From: Flavobacterium salmonis
GTDB lineage: Bacteria; Bacteroidota; Bacteroidia; Flavobacteriales; Flavobacteriaceae
NCBI RefSeq assembly: GCF_903819435.1
Contig: NZ_CAIJDP010000057.1
Location: forward strand, 186,001 to 250,000
DNA length: 64,000 bases
Reading direction: 5' to 3'
The position numbers and the translations under genes were made by a program. The notes under the pieces were generated by a model, which did no database searches, had not been told where the DNA came from, and was given only the letters and a program-made list of their open reading frames with translations. Below, piece after piece: positions 33,797-41,699 of the stretch; the stretch's first letter is position 1; each line of letters begins with the position of its first letter.

Positions 33797-35497
33797 ATGG
33801 ATGAGCAAAAAACACCTATAGAGACGACTCTAGAAATACATCAACCAATTCAAGAAAAAAAGTCGTTTGAAGATGTTGCAAAAGAAATAATAAAAGATTC
33901 TATAAGAAATGCTATATGTATTGATGATAACTATCTAGCTCCTTATTCAGATTTTGTAGAAGGAGTAAATAGTAATGATCCAAAGAAATTATATTACTCT
34001 TTTCGTAAAGAGGGTCATTGTGATTTAGATATTTACCAGTTTAAAAATTTCGATGAGTGGCGACAAAACGATTATATGATTCATAATAAGGACTTATTGA
34101 TATTGGATTGGGAATTAGATGATAGTGCAGAAAAGTATAAAAACACACTTCTAATTTTAAATGATATAATTTCAAAAAAGAATATCCCGTTTGTAGTTAT
34201 TTATACTAACACTGAAGATTTAAATTCTGTATCTCAAGTCTTGTGTGAAAATTATAACTTTTATAATTCAACTAATTTTGATGATTTTATAAGTTTGTTT
34301 AAAGATAAAATATCAAGGTTATCTAAGAGATATGATGAAGTTGAAATTTTCTTTGAAGAAAACAAACAATTATTTTTTGAGTTTTTTAAATTTTTTAATA
34401 AAAGAGAAGAGATATCTAATGAAATAATTAAACGTTTAGCAGAGTTTCTTGAATTAACTGACTTAAAAAAACTATCAAATAAAATTATACGAACTACTAA
34501 GGAACAATTTTCTGCTAATGAAGATATAATTGAATCAATGCTTATTATAGCAAATCTAATTTTTTCTATAAATCTAAAAGATGATTCTAAAAAAATCAGC
34601 AATAAAAGAATTGGGATCGATAAAGATTGCTTCCTAATTAATGGGGTGATAATCCTCGTTTTACATAAAAGCGGAAATAATGATGGAGTTGAGCCAGAAA
34701 ATCTTTTTAATGTATTTAGCGAAGCAATATATACAAACCCACACAGTATTATTAACTTAATTACATTAGAATTAAAGGATAAATTAAGGGAAGATTTCTC
34801 TTCAATTGGGACAAAATTTAATATGATTGATGAACGAGCATTTTTATATCATGCCAATAATTATGTTAAAATTAATGGAAAAGATAAAGTCTTTGAAAAA
34901 TCATCGTTTGTGAACTTTGTAATTCAATCTTGGATGAATGAATTAACTCAATATAATTTAGATTTGGATCTAAGATCAACATTTCTATTAGAAGAATTAT
35001 TAAAAGAAATTAAAGTTGATGTTGATTTACCTGATAAACTAAGCCAATTTGCTAATATGGTTTCTTGTGTAAATATTGAAAACAGAAAAAATAAAAAAAT
35101 AACTTTTGGAGACATCTTTAAATCTGGAGAAAATTACTTTTTATGCATAACACCACTTTGTGATTGTTTAAACACAAACAAAATTGAAAATCAATTTTAC
35201 TTTACGGTTGGAACAGAAGTTAGTAATAAATCTTCATTAGAAAAAGCTGAACAAGGATTTTATTCTTTTATTAATTGTAATAGTAAAAACATTGCAATTG
35301 AGTGGAAATGTAAACCTTTTACATCTTATATTCCAACTGATGAAAACAATATTGATTCGTTGAAAATATTATACGCTAACAATATGCATGAATTAGAACA
35401 TCTAACAATTTTAAAGGAAAATTATACTCAAAGAATTGCAAACAACTCTTTTGGTTATGGTTATAGAGTTGGGGTAGATTTACCCCATATTTCGTAA
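33797..35497 (+). CDS. Receiver-domain protein of the restriction-like operon
   Basis: 566 residues from ATG 33797, 4 bp after the ATPase stop; an earlier in-frame start would overlap the ATPase gene by 83 bp and is rejected. Residues 33-180 resemble a response-regulator receiver: acidic pair in NAICIDDNYLAPY (43-44), phospho-acceptor candidate Asp 104 in LLILDWELDDS, and FVVIYTNTED with the Thr. The remaining ~380 residues contain ITPLCDCLN and end in YTQRIANNSFGYGYRVGVDL; they match no output domain I know and may be an effector or a docking module. It probably receives phosphate from, or senses, the kinase-like ATPase next to it (inference). Confidence 0.78.
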   Translation: MDEQKTPIETTLEIHQPIQEKKSFEDVAKEIIKDSIRNAICIDDNYLAPYSDFVEGVNSNDPKKLYYSFRKEGHCDLDIYQFKNFDEWRQNDYMIHNKDLLILDWELDDSAEKYKNTLLILNDIISKKNIPFVVIYTNTEDLNSVSQVLCENYNFYNSTNFDDFISLFKDKISRLSKRYDEVEIFFEENKQLFFEFFKFFNKREEISNEIIKRLAEFLELTDLKKLSNKIIRTTKEQFSANEDIIESMLIIANLIFSINLKDDSKKISNKRIGIDKDCFLINGVIILVLHKSGNNDGVEPENLFNVFSEAIYTNPHSIINLITLELKDKLREDFSSIGTKFNMIDERAFLYHANNYVKINGKDKVFEKSSFVNFVIQSWMNELTQYNLDLDLRSTFLLEELLKEIKVDVDLPDKLSQFANMVSCVNIENRKNKKITFGDIFKSGENYFLCITPLCDCLNTNKIENQFYFTVGTEVSNKSSLEKAEQGFYSFINCNSKNIAIEWKCKPFTSYIPTDENNIDSLKILYANNMHELEHLTILKENYTQRIANNSFGYGYRVGVDLPHIS

Positions 35498-35500
35498 ATT

Positions 35501-36286
35501 ATGGCAACTCGTAACCTCTGGACAAAGGAAGAATTAATTCTTGCCTTTAATTTATACTTAAAAGTTCCTTTCGGGAAAATGCATAGTACAAATAAAGACA
35601 TCATTCATCTAGCCAATTTAATTGGTAGAAGTTCAAATTCCGTTGCTTTACGTTTAGTGAATTTTGCCAGTGTCGATCCTGCTTTGCAAGCAAGAGGAAT
35701 CAAAGGTATGATTGGCGGTATAAAAACTGTTCAACCCATTTGGGATGAATTCTTCAACAATCAAGAAGAATTAGTATTTCAAAGTGAACAAATATTAGCC
35801 GAAAAAGAAAATACAACAATAGAAAACAAGTACAGAGATATTCTTTTCAATTTAAAAGATTTAAAAGGAGAAAATATCATTCGGGAAGTAAAAACCAGAG
35901 TCAATCAATCAGTCTTCAGGCAAATGGTTCTGGCAAACTACGATACAAAATGTGCTATTACAGGAATTAATATTCCTGAACTTTTATTAGCAAGTCATAT
36001 AATGCCATGGTCCAAAAATGAGGAACATAGATTAAATCCTGAAAATGGAATTTGTTTTTCTGCGCTTTACGATAAAGCTTTTGACAAAGGAATAATTGGA
36101 ATCAAGACAAATCACGAAATAATATTTTCTGATAAAATTAGAAACAAAAGGGAAACCGAGTTTTACAGCAAATATTTTACCCCAATTGAAAATCAAAAAA
36201 TTATTGTAGCCCAAAAATATTTACCACGAAAAGAATTTCTCGAATATCATTTAGATACAATTTTTAACAAGCAAATAATATTTTAG
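35501..36286 (+). CDS. HNH endonuclease, candidate restriction enzyme of the cassette
   Basis: 261 residues. The C-terminal half has an HNH nuclease (HNH_2 type): CAITGINIPELLLASHIMPW (151-170), followed by NPENG (179-183) and LYDKAFDKGIIGI; the His of ASHI, the Asn and the later Asp/His-type residues fit the beta-beta-alpha-metal site. The N-terminal ~60 residues (LWTKEELILAFNLYLKVPFG, then IIHLANLIGRSSNSVALRLV) look like a small helical DNA-binding module seen in other HNH proteins of restriction loci. It starts 3 bp after the receiver gene and ends the operon. It should cut DNA lacking the cassette's methylation, though it could also be a modification-dependent nuclease. Confidence 0.9.
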   Translation: MATRNLWTKEELILAFNLYLKVPFGKMHSTNKDIIHLANLIGRSSNSVALRLVNFASVDPALQARGIKGMIGGIKTVQPIWDEFFNNQEELVFQSEQILAEKENTTIENKYRDILFNLKDLKGENIIREVKTRVNQSVFRQMVLANYDTKCAITGINIPELLLASHIMPWSKNEEHRLNPENGICFSALYDKAFDKGIIGIKTNHEIIFSDKIRNKRETEFYSKYFTPIENQKIIVAQKYLPRKEFLEYHLDTIFNKQIIF

Positions 36287-36400
36287 AACGAATTTATTGT
36301 TTTAAAAATCCTCAAAATTTTTCATAATCTTTCCTTAACTCACTTGCCTTTTCATCTAAAAAAAAATAGCTTTGAGAAACAATCATTAATACAAACCGTT

Positions 36401-36715
36401 ATGAAAATTCAAATCAATACCGACAAAAACATTGAAGGACACGCAAGATTAGAAAACTATTTTTCTGAAGAATTAGAAAAAGGGTTAGCACGTTTTGAAG
36501 ATAAAATTACCCGCATAGAAGTACATTTTGGAGATGAAAATGGAGAGAAATTCGGCTTAAACGATAAAAAATGCGTTCTTGAAGTCCGTATCGCCAATTT
36601 ACAGCCGCTTACTGTTACAGAACACGCAGACACTCTTGAAAAAGCGTTTAGCGGTGCTTTGGCAAAAGCCAAAAAATCACTGACTACTACTTTCGAAAAA
36701 ATGAAAGCACATTAA
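36401..36715 (+). CDS. HPF/RaiA-family ribosome hibernation factor
   Basis: 104 residues from ATG 36401 (MKIQINTDKNIEGHARLENY); the frame opens earlier but lacks a sensible start. Typical S30AE/RaiA fold: IEVHFGDENGEKFGLNDKKC, VLEVRIANLQPLTVTEHADT, LEKAFSGALAKAKKSLTTTF. Short HPF-type proteins bind the decoding region of 30S subunits and inactivate ribosomes in stationary phase; the long-form dimerisation domain is absent. It lies just beyond the restriction-like cassette and marks the return to core genome. Confidence 0.9.
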   Translation: MKIQINTDKNIEGHARLENYFSEELEKGLARFEDKITRIEVHFGDENGEKFGLNDKKCVLEVRIANLQPLTVTEHADTLEKAFSGALAKAKKSLTTTFEKMKAH

Positions 36716-36736
36716 AATATAGAATTCCACTTTTTT

Positions 36737-36813
36737 AAACCATATAAGTGATATAAGTTCATTTTAATTTAAGCTCTTAATGCTTATCTGAACTTATATC
36801 ACTTATATGGTTT
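36737..36813. repeat. 25-bp perfect inverted repeat (ACCATATAAGT family), copy A
   Basis: The left arm 36737-36761 starts AAACCATATAAGTGATATAA and is exactly complementary to the right arm 36789-36813 ending ATATCACTTATATGGTTT. The loop is 27 nt. It may terminate both converging genes. Related arms recur at 37575/37895 and 55575/55714. Confidence 0.9.
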
Positions 36814-36849
36814 TTGCTTTCGACTTTTGACCTTCGACTTTCGACTAAT

Positions 36850-37533
36850 TTAAGATTTCGGCAATGGCGCTCCCACGGCAATATCGCATCGGTGTCCCGG
36901 CTGTCCGTGTACCGGGTTTGTTCCTTCTTTTGTCGCTACGGGTTTTGCAGTTTCGGTACTTAACAAAGCAGGAACGGCATTGTTTGCTGGTGGTGTTACC
37001 GTAAAAGATTTTTCGACTGTTCCGCTTTGTGGAGCAGCAGCTGTAGTGGTTGTAGTAGCGGGTTTTGTAACCGGAGAATTTAAAGGTGATCCAACCGGAA
37101 TATCACATCTATGCCCCGGCTGTCCATGTGACGGATTCATTCCTTTGGCTACTTTTACAGGCTGTGCAACGGCTGTCGTAGTTACCACTTTTGGCTGACC
37201 CGGATTTACCTGAACCGTTTGTGCAGATTGTGTAGTTACAGTTTGTCCTTGTTGCGTTGGTGCCGAATTCAATGGCGCTCCAACGGCAATATCACAACGA
37301 TGTCCCGGCTGTCCATGAGCAGGATTCAGTCCTTTTGTTTCTCCTAAAACCGTATTCGGGTTTGTAGCCGGAGCCTGTGCCACCGGAGCTGCTGTTTTAG
37401 AAGTGTCTTTTGCAAGTCCTAATCGGATCAGTTCAGATGTTGAAGTGTTTTCCTGAACTTCTAATTCTTTTTTGCAGGAAATAAAAGCTAAAGAGGCAAT
37501 AATGATCGAACTTATGTAGATTTTTGAATTCAT
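36850..37533 (-). CDS. Lipoprotein with three GQPGHRCDI repeats
   Basis: 227 residues. Lipoprotein signal MNSKIYISSIIIASLAFISC with Cys at 20, then a low-complexity Pro/Thr/Ala-rich chain. The motif NP-x-HGQPGHRCDI-x-VG-x-PL occurs three times: around residues 75-93, 137-155 and at the C-terminus (about 209-225). Each repeat holds a His-Cys pair and is separated by a ~45-residue linker rich in Thr, Ala, Val and Gln. Fixed His/Cys spacing suggests metal or heme binding, or a surface-adhesion repeat; no function is known to me. It is a single gene, transcribed toward the 36.7-kb inverted repeat. Confidence 0.8.
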   Translation of the reverse strand: MNSKIYISSIIIASLAFISCKKELEVQENTSTSELIRLGLAKDTSKTAAPVAQAPATNPNTVLGETKGLNPAHGQPGHRCDIAVGAPLNSAPTQQGQTVTTQSAQTVQVNPGQPKVVTTTAVAQPVKVAKGMNPSHGQPGHRCDIPVGSPLNSPVTKPATTTTTAAAPQSGTVEKSFTVTPPANNAVPALLSTETAKPVATKEGTNPVHGQPGHRCDIAVGAPLPKS

Positions 37534-37948
37534 GATTGAGGTATTTTAAGAGCACTCAAATATAAATTTTTTCCACCATATAAGTGATATAAGATAATTT
37601 AAGTTTTGAGTTACTTTGTTAATAGCCTTTGAAAGACATATAAGAAAATCAAAATGAACAAATCTCATCGCTTTGTAATTATTTAACACATAGAAACATA
37701 GTCTCGGAGCGCTGAAAAAAGGCGTTTCACTAATTTGAAAACACATAGCTATGTGTAAAGAAATGTATTTCTTTATTCAACTCTTTTTACTACATAAAAC
37801 TATGTTTTTCTATGTGTTAGAATAAACTTTTATGAACTCAATAACAAGCAGTAAAATTTAAATTTCACAATACTAGACACAATACTAAAATGAACTTATA
37901 TCACTTATATGGTAAAAAATAATACCTTTAAACTTAAATACTTTATAC
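37534..37948. repeat. Nested inverted repeats (415-bp spacer)
   Basis: The outer arms, ACCATATAAGTGATATAAG at 37575-37593 and its complement at 37895-37913 (19 bp), enclose an inner inverted repeat, TAACACATAGAAACATAGT at 37684-37702 and 37799-37819 (one TT insertion). Inside that is a perfect 16-bp palindrome ACACATAGCTATGTGT at 37741-37756. No gene is seen. It looks like one mobile intergenic repeat inserted within another. Confidence 0.8.
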
Positions 37949-38440
37949 ATGAAAAAGACCATCCTATTACTTTTATTTATTACTGTTTTTGCAAATGCCC
38001 AAAATGCCGAAAAAGACAAAATCAATCAAACACTTGACGCCTGGCACAAAGCAGCGGCCGATGTAAAATTCGACGCTTATTTTAATGCCATGACCGAAGA
38101 CGCGATTTACATTGGAACAGACGCTACCGAAAACTGGATTAAACCTGATTTTAAAGCCTGGGCGAAACCCTATTTCGATAAAGGAACAACCTGGAATTTT
38201 AAGGCTTTGGAACGTCATATCTTTTTTGACAAAAGCGGAAAAATAGCCTGGTTTGATGAGCTGTTAAATACACAAATGAAAATTTGCCGTGGTTCAGGAG
38301 TTTTGGTCAAAGTAGGAAAAGAATGGAAGATTCAACATTACGTTTTATCCATGACGATTCCGAATGATGAAGTGGATTCAGTAGTAAAAATAAAAGGGCC
38401 CATCGAAGATATTTTGATTGCCAAACTTCAAAAAAAATAA
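37949..38440 (+). CDS. Exported NTF2/SnoaL-like protein
   Basis: 163 residues with signal peptide MKKTILLLLFITVFANAQ. The mature part is an NTF2-like fold of the 'SnoaL/DUF4440' type: INQTLDAWHKAAADVKFDAY, FNAMTEDAIYIGTDATENWI, KIAWFDELLNTQ, GSGVLVKVGKEWKIQHYVLS. Such proteins are small ligand-binding or isomerase-like domains; this one's ligand is unknown. It is a single gene between repeat-rich spacers. Confidence 0.85.
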   Translation: MKKTILLLLFITVFANAQNAEKDKINQTLDAWHKAAADVKFDAYFNAMTEDAIYIGTDATENWIKPDFKAWAKPYFDKGTTWNFKALERHIFFDKSGKIAWFDELLNTQMKICRGSGVLVKVGKEWKIQHYVLSMTIPNDEVDSVVKIKGPIEDILIAKLQKK

Positions 38441-38656
38441 GCAATATCTGTCATTCTGTTTGCAATCATCAGCTTTCGGGCACTTTAGAACTCAGGATGT
38501 CAATTCTATTATAATATATTTGACAATAATAGCGTAAATTTAGAAGCACAAAATAAGATACTCTCAAAAAAAGAAGCTGAATTTTATAAAATTTACTAAA
38601 ATAAAAACCAAGCCTCTATTTTGTCAGACCTTAAATTTAAAATATTTATTTTTTTT

Positions 38657-38664
38657 TAACTTTG
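38657..38664 (+). promoter_or_regulatory. -7 element of the ammonium transporter gene
   Basis: TAACTTTG (TAnnTTTG) lies 38 bp upstream of the ATG at 38703. No clear -33 box. Confidence 0.5.
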
Positions 38665-38702
38665 CCCCCAAAAAAAATAGGGTTAAATAAAGTATTTGAA
38701 AA

Positions 38703-40082
38703 ATGAAAATAGAAAAACGCTGGATCATCTCCTTTATTATGATAAGTATTGTTTGTATCACGGGGGCATTTTGGCCAACGGTTACAGAAAATGATTATGT
38801 ATTGTCTGAGTTTGGTACTACTGAACATATTGTTCCGGCAGATGTTGCCTGGATGCTCACATCCTCTTGTCTGGTTTTAATCATGACTCCGGGATTATCT
38901 TTCTTTTACGGCGGAATGGTGGGCAAGAAAAACGTGATTTCAACGATGTTACAAAGTTTTATTTGCTTAGGAGTTGTTACGCTTTTATGGGCTGTAGTCG
39001 CTTTTAGCCTTGCGTTTGGAGAGCCTGTTGGTTTTGGTTCAGGTGATCATTTTTACAGTTTTTTCGGAAATCCAACTACTTTTGCCTTTATGGATTATGT
39101 GGGCGTTTTGCCTCACAAACAATTGGCTAATACGATTCCGTTTATGCTTTTTGCTTTGTTTCAGATGAAATTTGCAATTATCTGCCCTGCGATTATTACA
39201 GGATCATTTGCAGAACGTGTTCGTTTTATCTCCTATTTAATTTTCATCAGCTTATTTACCATTTTTATATACGCTCCTTTATGTCATGCCGTTTGGTACC
39301 CAACCGGTGTTTTAGGAAGCTATTTTGGTGTAAAAGATTTCGCCGGAGGAACCGTAGTACACATGAGTTCCGGATTTGCCGCTTTGGCCGGGGTTATCGT
39401 TTTAGGAAAAAGAAAAAATAGTCAGCATATTCCAACCAATATTCCGTTTGTATTATTAGGAACCGGAATGTTATGGTTTGGATGGTTCGGATTCAACGCT
39501 GGTTCTGCACTTGCTGCGAACGGAACTGCTGCCATGGCTTTTGCTACTACCACAACCTCATCGGCTGCAGCCATGTTAACGTGGATTTTCTTTGACCGAA
39601 TGAACGGAAGAAAAGTTTCTGCTCTCGGTGCCTGTATTGGAGCTGTTGTTGGCTTAGTTGCCATTACTCCTGCCGCAGGTTTTGTCTCGGTTCCCGAAAG
39701 TATGTTTTTCGGATTCATTACAGCCTTGGTTTCAAACACAGCTGTAAACTGCAGTTTTTCGAAAAGATTCGACGATACTTTGGACGTTTTTGCCTGTCAT
39801 GGTGTTGGCGGAATTATGGGAATGATCCTTACTGCCATATTCGCTCATGGCGAAGATGCAAGTTTGCTTCACGGTGGATGGAGCGTTTTTGGACATCACA
39901 TGATGGCGTTAGTATTGGTTTCAATATTTACTTTCTTCGGAGCTTATTTCTTATTCAAAGTAACAAATTTCATTATTCCGTTAAGAGTTTCAGAAGAGTC
40001 AGAACACATTGGTCTGGATTTGTCTCAGCACGATGAAACACTGGATCCAAAATCATCACATATAACCGAACCACATTACTAA
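38703..40082 (+). CDS. amtB: Ammonium transporter (Amt family)
   Basis: 459 residues with about 11-12 TM helices. Amt features: LVLIMTPGLSFFYGGMVGKK near residue 60, MKFAIICPAIITGSFAERVR with the conserved FAER, CHAVWYPTGVLGSYF, FAGGTVVHMSSGFAALAGVI, WFGWFGFNAGSALAANGTAA and FACHGVGGIMGMILTAIFA (conserved pore His). It imports ammonium/ammonia through the inner membrane. No GlnK gene follows directly, although Amt is often paired with one. A GC-rich hairpin downstream (AGCCGCAG / CTGCGGCT at about 40090-40133) probably terminates it. Confidence 0.96.
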   Translation: MKIEKRWIISFIMISIVCITGAFWPTVTENDYVLSEFGTTEHIVPADVAWMLTSSCLVLIMTPGLSFFYGGMVGKKNVISTMLQSFICLGVVTLLWAVVAFSLAFGEPVGFGSGDHFYSFFGNPTTFAFMDYVGVLPHKQLANTIPFMLFALFQMKFAIICPAIITGSFAERVRFISYLIFISLFTIFIYAPLCHAVWYPTGVLGSYFGVKDFAGGTVVHMSSGFAALAGVIVLGKRKNSQHIPTNIPFVLLGTGMLWFGWFGFNAGSALAANGTAAMAFATTTTSSAAAMLTWIFFDRMNGRKVSALGACIGAVVGLVAITPAAGFVSVPESMFFGFITALVSNTAVNCSFSKRFDDTLDVFACHGVGGIMGMILTAIFAHGEDASLLHGGWSVFGHHMMALVLVSIFTFFGAYFLFKVTNFIIPLRVSEESEHIGLDLSQHDETLDPKSSHITEPHY

Positions 40083-40089
40083 CCAAAAA

Positions 40090-40133
40090 TAAGCCGCAGC
40101 TTTCTCAGATTAAAACCTGAAAATACTGCGGCT
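40090..40133 (+). terminator. Hairpin after the ammonium transporter gene
   Basis: AGCCGCAG and CTGCGGCT are perfectly complementary with an internal TCAG/CTGA helix. The T tract is weak, so termination efficiency is uncertain. Confidence 0.65.
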
Positions 40134-40178
40134 AAAATTTAAACTTCAATTACACCTCGTCCATTCGTTTATATTCCT

Positions 40179-40186
40179 TAATTTTG
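40179..40186 (+). promoter_or_regulatory. -7 element of trmB
   Basis: TAATTTTG lies 19 bp before the GTG start at 40206. The short leader fits this start choice. Confidence 0.5.
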
Positions 40187-40205
40187 CGGAAAATTTTTGT
40201 AAAAA

Positions 40206-40883
40206 GTGGGAAGTAAAAATAAACTAAAAAGATTCAGGGAAAACGAAACATTTGAAAACGTTTTCCAGCCAACCAGAGAAGAAGTTGTAAGCGATTCATT
40301 TCCGTTAAGAGGAAAATGGAATACCGATTTCTTTAAAAATGACAATCCATTAGTTTTAGAATTAGGATGTGGAAAAGGCGAATATTCTGTTGGACTGGCA
40401 GAAAAATACCCGGACAAAAATTTTATCGGAATTGACATCAAAGGTGCCCGTTTCTGGAGAGGCGCCAAAACTGCTGTTGACGACGGTCTTCATAATGTGG
40501 CTTTTGTACGAACTCAGATCGAGTTAATCAACCATATTTTTGCTGAAAATGAAGTAGATGAAATCTGGATTACTTTTCCGGATCCGCAGATCAAATACAA
40601 AAGAACCAAACACAGAATGACCAATTCTGAGTTTTTGAAATTGTATAAAAAAATCCTTAAAAAAGACGGTGTTGTCAACCTGAAAACCGACAGCGAATTC
40701 ATGCATGGTTATACTTTAGGATTATTGCATGGAGAAGGACACGAAGTTTTATACGCCAATCATAACGTATATAAAAATGAAGGAAGTCCTGAAGTTGTAA
40801 CTTCAATTCAGACCTTTTACGAAAAACAATATTTAGAAATTAATAAGGCAATTACGTATATTCGTTTTAAAATTAAAGACTAA
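40206..40883 (+). CDS. trmB: tRNA (guanine-N7-)-methyltransferase
   Basis: 225 residues from a GTG start (MGSKNKLKRFRENETFENVF). SAM-binding motif I LELGCGKGEYSVGLAEKYPD near 58-75; acidic motif GIDIKGARFWRGAKTA; catalytic/tRNA region WITFPDPQIKYKRTKHRMTN near 125-145. It methylates G46 in the tRNA variable loop. The following LysE-family gene is 39 bp downstream on the same strand and probably co-transcribed. Confidence 0.95.
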   Translation: MGSKNKLKRFRENETFENVFQPTREEVVSDSFPLRGKWNTDFFKNDNPLVLELGCGKGEYSVGLAEKYPDKNFIGIDIKGARFWRGAKTAVDDGLHNVAFVRTQIELINHIFAENEVDEIWITFPDPQIKYKRTKHRMTNSEFLKLYKKILKKDGVVNLKTDSEFMHGYTLGLLHGEGHEVLYANHNVYKNEGSPEVVTSIQTFYEKQYLEINKAITYIRFKIKD

Positions 40884-40922
40884 TTTAATTTTAAAATCAT
40901 TTTTCAACCATTAAATAACTGA

Positions 40923-41558
40923 ATGGCATTACTCACTCCATTAATTTCAGGTTTTATTGCCGCATTTATTGGGATTATTCCTCCGGGACTAATCAACATG
41001 ACTGCAGCTAAAATAAATTTGAAAGAAGGAAAAAAAAATGCCTTATGGTTTGTTATTGGTGCCGTTTTAGTCATTTTTTTTCAGGTTTCCGTAGCGGTTT
41101 TATTTGCTCAGGTTATTAATAGCAGACCGGATGTCGTGGCATTACTGAGAGAAGTTGGTTTTGGTATCTTTTCAGTTTTAACCATTTATTTTTTATTTAT
41201 AGCAAAAGGACCCAAAACCAAAAAATCAAAAATCAAAAAGAAGAGTAAAGAAAGCCGCTTCTTTTTAGGAATGCTCCTTTCCGGATTGAATTTTTTCCCA
41301 ATTCCGTATTATGTACTGGTAAGTGTTACTTTAGCTTCTTACCATCTTTTTGTGTTCGAAAACAACATTATTTTTACTTTTGTATTAGGTTCTGTTTTAG
41401 GCTCTTTTGCCGTTTTATACAGTTATATCGCTTTCTTTGGAAGAATAGAAAAGAAGACAGATTATATGATGCGCAATATGAATACGATTATTGGAAGCAT
41501 CACCGGTTTAATTGCTCTTGTGACACTTTTTAATATTTTGAACTATTACTTTAGTTAA
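40923..41558 (+). CDS. LysE-family exporter
   Basis: 211 residues with about six TM helices. The LysE-type N-terminal signature is GFIAAFIGIIPPGLINMTAA followed by KINLKEGKKNALWFVIGA. A central basic loop (KGPKTKKSKIKKKSKESRF) separates the two halves. Family members export amino acids or small metabolites through the inner membrane; the substrate is unknown. It lies between trmB and a repeat-containing spacer. Confidence 0.88.
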   Translation: MALLTPLISGFIAAFIGIIPPGLINMTAAKINLKEGKKNALWFVIGAVLVIFFQVSVAVLFAQVINSRPDVVALLREVGFGIFSVLTIYFLFIAKGPKTKKSKIKKKSKESRFFLGMLLSGLNFFPIPYYVLVSVTLASYHLFVFENNIIFTFVLGSVLGSFAVLYSYIAFFGRIEKKTDYMMRNMNTIIGSITGLIALVTLFNILNYYFS

Positions 41559-41571
41559 AAATATTAAACCT

Positions 41572-41681
41572 CAGATTAGAAGATTAAACTGATTTTGAGA
41601 AATGGGGCAAAAAAAGTGATTTGCGCAGTTTCCGCATAGTAACAGAGAATTATTAATTAATCTCTTTGATCTTCTAATCTG
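41572..41681. repeat. 13-bp inverted repeat (CAGATTAGAAGAT) in the LysE-ATL spacer
   Basis: CAGATTAGAAGAT at 41572-41584 and its exact complement at 41669-41681 with an 84-nt interior. It can act as a terminator-like structure; it belongs to the intergenic repeats seen throughout the window. Confidence 0.7.
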
Positions 41682-41699
41682 TAGCAAAATTCAAACTCT

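Noticed and set aside
28133..36400. Integrated phage or plasmid
   Set aside because: No integrase, transposase, portal, tail or replication gene is present; only the defence-like operon and repeats.
37546..37746. 66-codon minus-strand reading frame
   Set aside because: It lies wholly within nested inverted repeats.
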